From: Hemileia vastatrix
Lineage: Eukaryota > Basidiomycota > Pucciniomycetes > Pucciniales > Zaghouaniaceae
DNA: 64,000 bases
Assembly (NCBI GenBank): GCA_030280995.1
Contig: JASXTE010000002.1
Span: 1,318,501-1,382,500, forward strand
Reading direction: 5' to 3'
Shown here: one piece after another, positions 1-10,769 of the stretch
Numbering within the stretch: position 1 is the first letter of the stretch
How the letters are laid out: the number at the start of each line of letters is the position of its first letter
The notes under the pieces: generated by a model
The model's input: the letters and a program-made list of their open reading frames with translations, nothing else
Told to the model about the DNA's origin: nothing
The model's database searches: none
Made by a program: the position numbers and the translations under genes

Positions 1-568
1 GTGAAGAAAAAAAAGAGAGTGACTGAAAAAATATGCGTTTGCTGAAAATATGCGATTTCATTTTTGTTGGCCAGGTGAGAAGTTGAGATTCCAAGGAGTT
101 GATGGCAGTGATACATCGTTTGGTATAAGTGTTAACTGAACCATACCCTAAATCAAAGACATTTTCTAAACGTTTCAAAGCGGCTCCATTACCATTTGAA
201 CCCAAACAACATAGTGTGATGGCCAATTGAATTGAAGGATGTCGTTGTTCTTTTTGAGAATTATTGTGAAATATGGGATGATCCTGAATAAGCTCAAGCA
301 ATTTAAGGAAACATTCCTGAGAAGTCCTGAACAGCTGTCTAAAACTGGGTGTAGATAGGTTAAGAAGTGTTTGGATGGTGTACTTGGGGGTATGAAGTAC
401 TTGAGGCTTTCTGGGAAGAAGGTAACGTTTCGTGGCCATTTTTGATAAAAAGACAAAATCTTCTTCTATATCAGAATCAGAATCGCAATCAGAGTCCAAG
501 AGCAGTTCAAGAGCCATGAAAGTCATTGCTTTATGTAATTTATCATGATTTGAAAGTGAGGAAGGCAT
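1..568 (-). CDS. PIF/Harbinger-like transposase, N-terminal part (runs off the window)
   Basis: The minus strand is open from an ATG at 568-566 to the window edge (189 codons, no stop). The protein starts MPSSL, has an acidic Asp/Ser run (about residues 27-38), then a predicted helical region with phrases typical of the N-terminal region of Harbinger-type DDE transposases in basidiomycetes: FRTSQECFLKLLELI, HPIF, CCLGSNGNGAALKRL, YTKRCITAI and a WPT triplet. That region normally precedes the nuclease domain, which would lie outside the window, so the catalytic residues cannot be seen. An ATG-rich 93-residue frame at 175-456 lies on the same strand but is only a shadow. The subterminal repeats at 720-880 lie upstream, as expected for the 5' end of a DNA transposon. 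The family call rests on remembered family style and has not been searched. Confidence 0.6.
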   Translation of the reverse strand, partial: MPSSLSNHDKLHKAMTFMALELLLDSDCDSDSDIEEDFVFLSKMATKRYLLPRKPQVLHTPKYTIQTLLNLSTPSFRQLFRTSQECFLKLLELIQDHPIFHNNSQKEQRHPSIQLAITLCCLGSNGNGAALKRLENVFDLGYGSVNTYTKRCITAINSLESQLLTWPTKMKSHIFSKRIFFQSLSFFSS

Positions 569-719
569 GACTCTTATATGATATGATATGAAGATGTAAG
601 TGATGTACGATGTTTTGAGTTATGAAGTGTTATTCTGCGGAGTGCTGCGTATGAATGGGATGATGCTGACAAATCAGTGAAATGGGACTTGATGGTGAAA
701 TCAGCACTTTTGGTTGAGA

Positions 720-880
720 AAGTGCGGATTTGAGTGAAATAAGTGACTTATTTCATTTTGAAATCCACCAGTATTGGGGCTAGTGTGTTTTGGAAATCCG
801 CACTTATTTAAGTGCGGATTTGGTCAAATTTAAGTGCGGATTTGGTCAAATTTAAGTGCGGATTTGTAAGTGCGGATTTG
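720..880. repeat. Subterminal repeats of the Harbinger-like element
   Basis: The 12-base motif AAGTGCGGATTT occurs directly at 720, 810, 832, 854 and 868 and once inverted at 794-805. The copies at 810, 832 and 854 are spaced exactly 22 bp apart. The inverted copy at 794 and the direct copy at 810 form a small hairpin. Clusters like this near a transposon end are commonly transposase-binding sites; that role is inferred here. Confidence 0.6.
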
Positions 881-889
881 CCAGAACTG

Positions 890-3110
890 ACACCCCCTAA
901 TATATCCTAACTAAATAAATTGAATGTCTGAAATTCTGAATCTTGTTTTTTTTTCCATTTATTTTTTGTAAGATTTATTTGGGTAGTAAATTGATCTTAT
1001 TTTTAAAAAAAATGAATCAATAGTCAGTTAATTTTTATTTTGAGAAAATAATACATAAAAATAATCTCAAATTTTCAAATGAAAATTATAATAAACCAAT
1101 AACTATTTATTAAAATTCATTTTGAAATTGGATTTTTGCAGGAATACCATTTTTTTCTATAACATTTTTCTTCTCTAGCTCATACAAAAAATTGTACATT
1201 TTATTTTTATGTGAATATATGGAATTCAAGTTAGAATTTTATGCTGTATTATTGTTCAGTGACTCTTCTGAATATTGAGTAGGAGATTTTCTTAATCATT
1301 ATACCAGTTTTTCTATAGAAAAATTTAACTTGAAAATTTTTTTAAAATACAAATGATCAATATTTTTAGCTCTTCCCTTAGAAAATTTATATATTAGAAG
1401 AATTATATTTCAATTAATATAAATTCAAGAGAATATTTTAAATGTTTATTTGTCTTATTTTAATATGTTTCTTTTAAAGTTTAAATAGATTACAAAGTTG
1501 AAAGTGCACATGCTTGCTTTCAGGGACAAAATATTTCACAAGGTTAAATCACATCTTAAAATTTACACATCATTTTCAGATAAAACAATACAGTTTAAAG
1601 ATTTTTTAATGCTTTATAGTAATAAAATACTAAAATTATTAAGTAAAAAAGTAAATTTTTCTTTTTACAACAAGTAAATCTATACAATACACTATATTTG
1701 ATATTCTTTTGACCAAAAAAGACTACATATATACTTTTAGTTAATTACTTTATCAAAAAGAAATACTTGAGTAAATATATTTACTATAAAAGTAAGTTCA
1801 ACAAGAAGAATTTTAACTATTTAGAAGGAAAAATTGTTTCTGAGAGATTTTTTTGTAATAAAATTTCAATTCATAAAGAAAATGTTTCATTTTGCAAGTT
1901 AAACCAGTATTTGCCTTAATTTTTGGTATAAACTAAGACATATCCATCTAAAAAACAATTTAATACTCAGAAGGAGCTGTATAGTTTTTATTTAAAACAA
2001 GAATGATTTTCTATCAGATTGGTTTAAATATGAACAAAAAAAATGGGACTTATTTTATTACATAAGATAGATCTATAAGACTAAGTTTTAAGCTGTTCTT
2101 TCTCTATCATAAGAAAGAAAATCATATTATACTGTTTGTAAATAAACATGCTCATTTGTTAAATTTAAAATTTTTCTAAATTTATCTATAGTTTTAATTA
2201 TTTTCAGAATTTTATGTATTATTTAATATAAATCTTGTTGATAAAGAAATATACATCTATATACATTAAAAAATAAAACATCAAATTTGAAAAAAAATAC
2301 ATGGAAATCTCACAGTTTAACTTATCTTCAACAACAGTCAGAACCAGGATGGAATTGGGAGTTCAATCTATGTTCCATAAAAACTTAGACATATATTTTT
2401 TTAAAAGTAGATATATTCATTTTCATCAAGCATATTTAGTAATGACGATAACTCAAAGAGTTTTTCCTGTTACTGACTTTACAATAATTTGTATTTTAAG
2501 ACATACTATAATTTTTTTCTTGAATTTGTAATAATTACATCTTTTCGTTCAGGTATTTAAAAATATTTAAATACAAAAAATCAAGCTAAAAGGTGAGATA
2601 TATCCAAAGATTTTATGTTATTTTGTTTTTTTAATTACATAATTCATGTAAAATATGTTCTGCGCCGCACCAACAGAGCTGGAAGTCAAATTAAAAAGAA
2701 AGTGAGCTCAAATTATCATTCCCATATTAATGGTTTAGATTTTAATATTGGTTTTTTTGTTGAAAATTATTTCTAGAAATTACCTGTATTACTTACTTTA
2801 TCATCATAGGCATAATGTGTAACCAAATTCCATGAAATATTTTTTTAGAAATTTTTAGTATTTTTTCACTTCTAATTTTTATATTTCAATGCTTATACCT
2901 AAAAATCTAGTATTTATAAAAATTAGACATTACAGATGTACTATAAATGAAAAAAGGTGTAAACAAGACCATACACCAGAATATACCATCATTGTATGTT
3001 TAAAAATTGATACATATTTCTATTCGCACAAGGTGAGAAATTTATAGCCATAAAACAGTCCTGACACTAAATTAACTACAGCTGTGTCTGTAATTGATAA
3101 CTTAATTGAT
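890..3110. other. AT-rich DNA with no recognisable gene
   Basis: The stretch is made of A/T runs with many stops in all frames. A 76-codon frame at 2301-2531 has no domain, no intron support and typical chance composition. I see no LTR or TIR boundaries here. Confidence 0.5.
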
Positions 3111-3169
3111 AAGTGTACCCTGAGGTTTGGCCAAACGTCAGAGTACAACATCAGTTTTTGGACACCTTT

Positions 3170-3790
3170 TTTGCCTCCCTCACCCCCCCCTGCCTACAAA
3201 TATTTATTCCCTGCACTCACCACATATTTTCATCCCTATATATCTATTCTCTAGACTTCTTTACTCCCTATCTATCTCACACCATTCCTTACCACCCCTT
3301 TTGCACCATCTGCACCCCTCCTCAGCCCTTGAAAACCCTTTTACTACCCTCCTTACCCCTCAATACTCATTTGGCTACCCCCCCGACCCTCAATTCCCCT
3401 TTTGCTACACTCCCCACCCTCCCTACCCCTTTAGCTACCCACAGCTCAATTCCTACATCTTTCACTTCACTCCCCAGCCCACCTTAGCCAATACCTTCCC
3501 CTCCCCATCCCACTCATCTCCCTTTGATTCCCCCCTACCCTCTTTCTCTGCACTCCCAGCCTTTTTTTCTTTCTATGGAGTGAAAGGGGTAAAGAGTAGT
3601 GGGGAAGTGAGAGAAAGGGATTTAGAGGGGTTAAGAGAGATGAAGAATGGTATGGAGGGGAAATAAAATGAAAGGGATGGGAGAGGAAAGTGAGGTTAAA
3701 GAGGAAGAGTAATCTGAGAGGGGATGAGTTTTTGATTCATAAGAGGGGAGAGGGTAGGAGCAGAAAGAGAAGGATTTTTATTCAAAAAAG
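3170..3790. repeat. Strand-skewed low-complexity block: pyrimidine-rich then purine-rich
   Basis: From about 3170 to 3565 the plus strand is almost entirely C/T-rich, with repeats of the type CCCTACCCCTTT. From about 3570 to 3780 it switches to G/A-rich (GGAGAGGAAAGTGAGG-like). The two halves are rough reverse complements in composition and could fold back. Two overlapping frames (3113-3487 and 3127-3666) arise only because stop codons are rare in C-rich DNA; their Pro/Leu/Thr/Ser text reflects the repeat and is not taken as coding. Confidence 0.55.
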
Positions 3791-4595
3791 TGATATGATA
3801 GAAAAATAGAAGAATTATGTTCAAGGGAATTGAAAGACTGATGACCTGAAATTTTTCAAAAAAAATATAAGACTTCTAGTGAATCATCAATTTTTAATGT
3901 GCTTCAATCTTAAGAAATGTTCCCCCCTCCATAGTTAGATATGATGAAGATGGAGGAAAGTCATTTTTAAATAATAATAGTACCTGTGCATTGATTGTAC
4001 TTACTGGTAAAAAAACTATACATACTTTATTTATAAATTATATTTTTAACTATATTATTCTTATATTCATTTTGAAGATTTTTTTAGCTCTACAGATCAT
4101 TTGAAGGTTCACAAGATTTGCTGCTATTTAATCATACATAAAGATAAAATATCATATTTTTTAAAATTTTCACTGAAAATAATGTGATGATTAATATCAC
4201 TACACTATATAGTATTTCTTTAATAATTTAAGAATATACTTAATAATTTAAATATGTAGTTAAGCTAAAATATCTGAATGCTTATGTAAAATGAAGTTTA
4301 ATTGAATCTAAAATGAGGATTATTTTTTTTGAAATAATAAAAAAAGCTCCATTTTTTAAAAAAATCTTATGTTTTTACCTGCCTGTTTTAGCTATGGGGT
4401 GCACTGATTTCAGCCTTATATCAAAAAATCATATTTTTCAGATTTCAAAAAAATTTCAAGTAATGAATTTATTGGCTTCAATGATAATTCAACTATGATT
4501 CACCATGAATTCAACAAACTTCCACCCTTGTTTCTTGGATTTTTCATGGGAAGCTCAATTAATACTCAATTTGGGATGAATCAGGGTTCAAGGTT
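3791..4595. other. AT-rich DNA with no recognisable gene
   Basis: There is only one short frame (4313-4498, 61 codons) without recognisable features. Nothing else can be supported. Confidence 0.45.
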
Positions 4596-4617
4596 GCGGA
4601 CTTGCTAGCAAGTCCGC
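4596..4617. repeat. Perfect 22-bp palindrome
   Basis: The arm GCGGACTTGCT is followed immediately by its exact reverse complement with no loop. It is the most GC-rich spot for kilobases and ends 8 bases before a tRNA-like relic. Confidence 0.8.
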
Positions 4618-4624
4618 CCCCCAC

Positions 4625-4695
4625 ATTGCGTTGTGAGTGGTTAGAGCAGGTAAAATGTCTTAAGTGGTCACAGGTTCAACTCCTGTAGGTGAAAC
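4625..4695 (+). pseudogene. tRNA-like relic
   Basis: The segment keeps the D-arm remnant GTGGTTAGAGCA, the stretch AAGTGGTCACAGGTTC and a paired T-stem ACAGG/CCTGT around a B-box-like GGTTCAACTCC. It is clearly related to the two better copies at 24588-24659 and 24783-24854. The 5' acceptor strand and A box are degraded, so it is called a pseudogene or SINE-like relic. Confidence 0.6.
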
Positions 4696-4699
4696 TTTC

Positions 4700-7390
4700 C
4701 TTTTCTTACCTCAACAATAGTCACCTGAGCTTCAAAGATCCCTCTGAATCTCCTTTAGGATTTATCTGGAGACAGTCCAGAACTCATCCACATGTGAGAA
4801 AAAAAAGCAATCTAAACCACTAAACACCACTGTAAATATTACAGAAAAGCTATGTGACATATCCTGAGATATAGGCTATAATATAAACTTATTTTCACTT
4901 CCTTCCAAACCCTACTATTTAAAATAAAAATCAGCAAGTTTAAGTAAATTATAAAAATGTTAAGAAAAACTTAAAATAATAAGAACATCAGCAACATTCC
5001 AGAACATAACAAAATACTAATAACTTTCCACATAAGTTTCTTTCATCCTATTCTTCAAATACTTCCCATTTAAAAAATACACCTTTGACTTGAATTTTCA
5101 TAAAACAACCAAAATTAACATAGTTAAAACCATAAAAAATCCTATTATTATTATTTACTTTTAAAAAAACCTTATAATTAATAATACCACAAAATATAAG
5201 TGGAATACCTCACTTTTGAATGCCATAAAGCGCATTCAGAAGAGAGAAAAACTCAACAAGGAAAAGCTTAAGAGACAGAGAACATGATTGAGTGGAGAAG
5301 AAACTCCAATGCAAGTAGGGAGGGGATCAAAATATGTAGTTTTTATACAAGTCTCAAAAGAAGATCATACAGGACCATAGCCAAAAACTGGGAAAACTAT
5401 TAGATATCTAGTTCATGTGTTTTCCCTCTAGTGAGAGAAGCAAATACATAGAGAAGCTTCAAATATACACCAAATCCTGAATTAATTCTTTAACTTGAAT
5501 TAATTTTATTATGAAATTGTCAGAATTGAGATTAAAATGGTTAAAACTATGTTACAGTATCCTTCTTGTTAGTTATCAATAAAGTGACTTTCAGATTCTT
5601 TAAAGAGCTTCTTGAAAATTTTCAAAATTCTCAAGGAATGCATTAAAATATTTTGCAAAGCATCATTTACCCATCTCCTATGACTCTTCTAGGTCAGAAC
5701 TTTCTTGTGGTATCTAATTTAAATATTTTCTACTCTATTCAAATTTCTCATATGTAAAGGTTAAGTTTCTTTCAAAATTTTACTAAAAAGGACTCATCAC
5801 CACAGGAAATTTGGGGGTGAACTTCTATCAGTCCCCCCCTTTTGAAATGTTTGGGAAATGGTCAGGAATATATAAGGAAACTGTTAAGAAAACAGAAGAA
5901 AACAGATTAAATTAAAAATTGTTCATAGATTGCAGACAAATTTACCCTGACTTGAAGTTAGTTTCACAAGTATTGAAATCTCATTGAAAATCATTTTGAC
6001 CAATTTTGAGCAAATTTTAAGCACTGCATCTAATGTACCATATTATTTAAGTCTATAAGTTAAATATCTAATTTAATGATATATCTTATTAATTTTTAAA
6101 GTGACCTTGTTAAATACAGCCACTTTAATTATGACACCTCAAGTCATGCACAGGCACCTACAATGAAAGGATTACTTAAGTATAGTTAGAATTTGCATAT
6201 CAAGAGATCATGAGGTGTATTAGTAATGGCACCAATCTTTGAGTGGAAAAATTCTAATTGGAAAGGGGAAGATTTTAAAAGTTAATATCAGTCAGGCTGT
6301 AAATTTGTGAAACATTTCTTGAATCAATTATAAAAATTTTCTTTCTCAGTATTTGAAAATTATCCAGCTGGGAACTTATGTACCATTTTTGACATGAGCT
6401 CTTTTAGAAGCCTTGGTACTTGAATTTTGGTTAGCACAGAAATTAAGGTGCTAAAGACTTGGTCAAAAGTGTCCACTTGAAGGACAGTCTTTTTCTTAGA
6501 AGAAAACTTTTAAAATTTTTTCAAAGGTAAAATGTTACACATATAATATGTAGATGATATTCATTACAAAACTGTCATTCTCAGTGATGGTATTTGAAAA
6601 ATGCATTTCATAAAACTATTATTATTAAAGTTAAAAAATTATACCTGGTGAATTTGGAAAATAAAATACAACTACCTCAAACATTAATAAAATAATTGAA
6701 AGAATATTCCAGCACACAACTATTATCAAAAATATAGTAAAAATTTATAGGAATATATCAAATGAAAGAGTAAAATTTTCTTAATGTACTATAAATATAA
6801 TGAACTTCCAAACATCATTAAGCTATTATGATCAAATAGTATAGTATTCTGCCAGATGCATTTGAAACATGAGATTCAACTATACCTCAATCATTGATAA
6901 TAAATTTGTAAGGAAAATTTCATTAAATTATTAATTGAAAAGTAAAATATTATCCTAAACATAAGTTTAAACTATGATATGTAATTTATCTTAAATTGGG
7001 CTATTAAAATGAATATGATGTAGGAAAAGCTAAGGACTAGTAGAAAAAAATGCTCAAAATTTCTTAATATTTGTGATTAATATAATTTTTCCCAAATAAA
7101 AAATGGACTAATTGATCAATACATACTCTAGAATAAATATAGGTGGGACATAAAAATTAATACTCTCTATTTTTATATGTTTAAAAACCTACTGATTTAT
7201 AAATTGAAACTTATTATAACTGTAGTTATCTCCCATGCAACAAATTAGCAAAAAAGTTTTTTCTGAACATCATTCAAATCCTTTCTCGAAGCCTATAATT
7301 AATAATAAAAGATTTAAAAGATGTCTTTCCAACAAGTCTACACCATAATTGATGTGAGAAAAAATCATTTGAGTAATAATTTTTCTAGTA
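4700..7390. other. AT-rich intergenic or decayed repeat DNA
   Basis: There are no frames above chance length, no terminal repeats that I could pair, and no RNA gene signature. A poly-C run near 5830 and scattered A/T tracts are the only texture. Confidence 0.45.
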
Positions 7391-7394
7391 ATAG

Positions 7395-8199
7395 TGTCAA
7401 GGTAAGCTTTTGGTCTAGAGGATTTGGTATGAAGTTTTACAAGGATTTTAAGGGTTAAAATGGATTCTCAACAAACTGGTACGTATTTCTTAAATCAAGG
7501 ATGATTATTTTACTCAAAGATAAGAGGTAGAGTTAAAATATTAATATAATTTATAGATCAGAGTTACATTATTGTAAATACTAATGATATAGAATATAAT
7601 AATAAGTTTTGATTGTTTGTAGTTGTAATAAAATAATGTAGTAAAGGAATGATTAAAAAACAACCAAAGGAGAGGCCTTATATAGGCAAAGGAGAGACAA
7701 AGCACGGCAATCAAATTCTAAAAACAGTAGTATGAGAGAGAGAAAAGAATATTCCAGAAGGAGTATTTTCAAATAATAAAGTTGTTCTAAAAAGAAGGTG
7801 TCAAAAAGATGTATTTACAGAGTATGTCAGAAATACATCAATTTATTTAATATTTACTGTAGAAGTCAATTCTAAATAAGAAATTTGAATTTTTTGTATA
7901 TATTTAATATTATTTGAATATTAAAATCTTATTTTAACTTAAAATCTATTTTTTAATATAAATTTTTATTTTTTCCCACCTGTCAAATGAGCATGGTTTT
8001 AGAGAAAAATATAAGGGACAATTTTATATTTTAATTTTAATTATTCATTTAATTTTATCATTCTTTAATTAGTTAATTTATTATAAGTAATTTTAATGTA
8101 ACTAATTTATAATTAAATAATAATTAAAATGATAAGGTGCGGCTTCATCCAGTAAATAATTAATTATTTCACTGGGTAAGTCTAGTAGCCTGGCTGACA
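7395..8199 (-). mobile_element. Solo LTR, same family as gypsy element D
   Basis: The 805-bp LTR reads TGTCAGCC...CTTGACA on the minus strand and is flanked by a 5-bp duplication AATAG at 7390-7394 and 8200-8204. It matches the LTR at 56783-57606 over nearly its whole length, including the PolII-like core around the AGAGGCCTTATATAGG segment at 7671. No internal coding region is present, so this is a recombination remnant of a full element. Confidence 0.85.
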
Positions 8200-8450
8200 A
8201 ATAGATAGTTGAATAAATATTAATTCACAGAGGGAAAAAATGTGCACAAGATTTCTAGGGATTTATTACATATGTGGTTATGTTTATTCTAAAATAGTTT
8301 TTAAAGTTAAATTGAAAATAAGCCTTCTTCATAATTTTTGCTTTTAAATAACATATAATTATATCAATCATAAGTAATTATTGTGAATGCACTTTTTTCA
8401 AGTATATTTTATTATAAAAACCACTGAAAAAAGTTCCATCTCACTGATAA
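8200..8450. other. Spacer between two head-to-head LTRs
   Basis: AT-rich 250 bp separating the 5' ends of two LTRs of one family in opposite orientation. No gene is visible. Confidence 0.5.
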
Positions 8451-10764
8451 TGTCAGCCAGGCTACTAGACTCACCCAGTAAAATAATTAATTATTTCCTG
8501 GGATGAAGCCATGCCTTTTTTATTTTTTATTTATTATTAATTTTATTTTATTTTATTTACTTTAAATTTACTTGTCATTAATTAATTAATTACAAAAAAG
8601 TAAAATTAGTAAATAATTAAAAATTAATATTATTTGTCCCTCATATTTTATTTCCTAACACCGGGCTCAATGACAGGTTGAGAGAAATAAATATTAGTAT
8701 TAAAATAAAATTTGATATTAAAATTAAAATATTTATATACTAGAAATTCAAATTACCTATTTAAAAATGACACTTACAGTAATTTTTAAATAAACCAATT
8801 TATTTCTGACATATACAGTAAATACATATTTTTAACACCTTATTTCTAGAACAGCCTTATTATTTGAAAATACTTTTCTGGGATATTCTTCTTCTTCTCT
8901 CATACTCCTGTATATAGGATATTGTTCCTCCGTGCTTTGTCTTTCTGTCAGGCTAAGATCAAGTACAAGGAAGTGAAATAGCTTGAAAATTCTTTGTCTA
9001 GAAGATTTAAATGGTCCTATATGAATACTTTAATATAAATCCAACAAATAATAAAATATAATTCAGAATCAAGGTCTCATTAATATAATTCTCACTAATT
9101 TTATATGTGGCTTACAATCTTTTTAGTTGGTATATAAATAGATTATAATAATTCAGATACTACTCAAAAGTCTTATAAAAGTACTAGTTGAAGTGTATTG
9201 TAATTGATTTGGTTATATGGTGTAAATTGTAATGATAAAGAATGTAGAAACAAGACCCAAAATCCTCCTCCTTTTATACACACTGAGTTCCCCAATAAAT
9301 CCCTTGATATACCATCCAATACACAGTTAATGACGCCTCAAATCCACTAATAGACCTGCCCATCAAAATCCCTAGTGATCCATCACATAATTAGACAAGT
9401 AACAACCGCCAAAATCCTGTAATAATAAGGGAAATCCATCAAAATTAAAGAAAAAGACAAAAAGAGAGTATATGCGTATAAAACAATAATATAAAAGACT
9501 AAAGGAGACTTTTTAAGGTTAATAATAGCTTAAGAATAATGGGGATTTACTGTAGAAATGGAGGGGCTAATCCTGACATTATACTATGTGAAATTCCCAT
9601 CCAAAAATAACCGAAATTGACTGAGAAACCACCAAAAAACTTAAAACAGAGCGTGAGATGTGGGGTAACTACATGCAGTCCTTGGCAGGCGCTTGCACAG
9701 GTAAATACTTGAGTAAAATTAGGCAAATTTTAAGCGTGGTGATGAAATAAGATGCCAAGAATGAGGTTATTAATGAAATTAGTGCATATAAACAAGGTCA
9801 ATGCACTATTAATTAAGCTAGGACACTAAATAAGCGCCTGTCACCTATTTTAGTGTGTTTCCCCACAGTGGGCGTAGAATGTGGGGAAATTATAGTGTGA
9901 AAAAGCTAACTTTGCTAAAAATGAAGCTATTCACATGGGAAAAAAGCAGGCAGTATGTGGCCAGTACACAGAAGCCATTTCTGGCATAAAAAACACCAAA
10001 TTTGAAAAGTGTTATTTTTATGCATTTAAATAGCCAAATCAATAGTCCTAAATGAGCTCAATTGATCTGTCAAAGCGCATTTTTGATATTCTCAATTTTA
10101 TAGCGCATATAGTCAACTTTTAAGTGAAATAAAGTGCATTTCTTGTTTTTTGCATAAAACAATGAATATAACAGCTTTAAGTGTACTTAAAAATTATGTA
10201 GCCTTATACTTAAGGTTCTTAAGATTACCCTAACATATTCCAACTTAATATTAAGTACATAAGACCTATAAAAGGTGGATATATGCGTGTATATAAGGTG
10301 TTATAATGGCATTTTTTTGTGTATTATCATAATTTTACTTATGTATACTATTTGTGTACTCTTATTTATTATTCCCATGTCTAGTTCATGTGTTTAACAT
10401 AACTTATAAGAACTTTTTACTCAGTCCTGGGGATATACAGGCTGACACTTTCTCTTTCCTATATAAGGCCTCCCTTTTCTGGTTGTTTTGATTCATTCCT
10501 TACTTACTTACTTATTTTAATTAAATTATTTAAATCACAATATTTATTAATATTATTTATTATTTCAGTAATTAAAATATAGTAGTTCTAAATTATAAGT
10601 CATAATAATAATTTTAATAATTCTACCTCTTTAAATTTGAGTAAACAAAATAAAAGAAACATATGTACCTTTGACTTCAAAAACCCCAAAATCCACCTAT
10701 CTCCATCCCTGGACCTCTGTTAAAAATCTTCTAGACCATCAGGAGCCTTCAAAAGATATTACCT
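8451..10764 (+). mobile_element. Solo LTR of the element D family, interrupted by another LTR
   Basis: The left part (8451-8945) starts TGTCAGCCAGGCTACTAGAC and is the inverse of the LTR at 7395-8199. It stops at CTTTC and resumes after the nested insertion at 10453 with the expected CTATATAAGGCCTCCC segment and, near 10620-10650, the CTACCTCTTTAAATTTGAGTAAA segment of the same LTR. Possible 5-bp duplications GATAA lie at 8446-8450 and 10765-10769. The right end is diverged, so its exact boundary is uncertain by a few bases. Confidence 0.65.
8946..10447 (+). mobile_element. Nested solo LTR of a different family (1502 bp)
   Basis: The insert begins TGTCAGGCTAAG and ends ACAGGCTGACA, with the 5-bp target duplication CTTTC on both sides (8941-8945 and 10448-10452). 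It splits the LTR at 8451-10764 exactly: host LTR sequence continues across the insert once one CTTTC copy is removed. There is no coding region; the internal sequence is AT-rich with a GGGGTAACT segment near 9661. The orientation is arbitrary. Confidence 0.75.
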
Positions 10765-10769
10765 GATAA

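Noticed and set aside
3113..3666. Two overlapping Pro/Leu/Ser/Thr-rich frames
   Set aside because: They lie in a C/T-rich low-complexity block in two frames at once; stops are rare there by composition.
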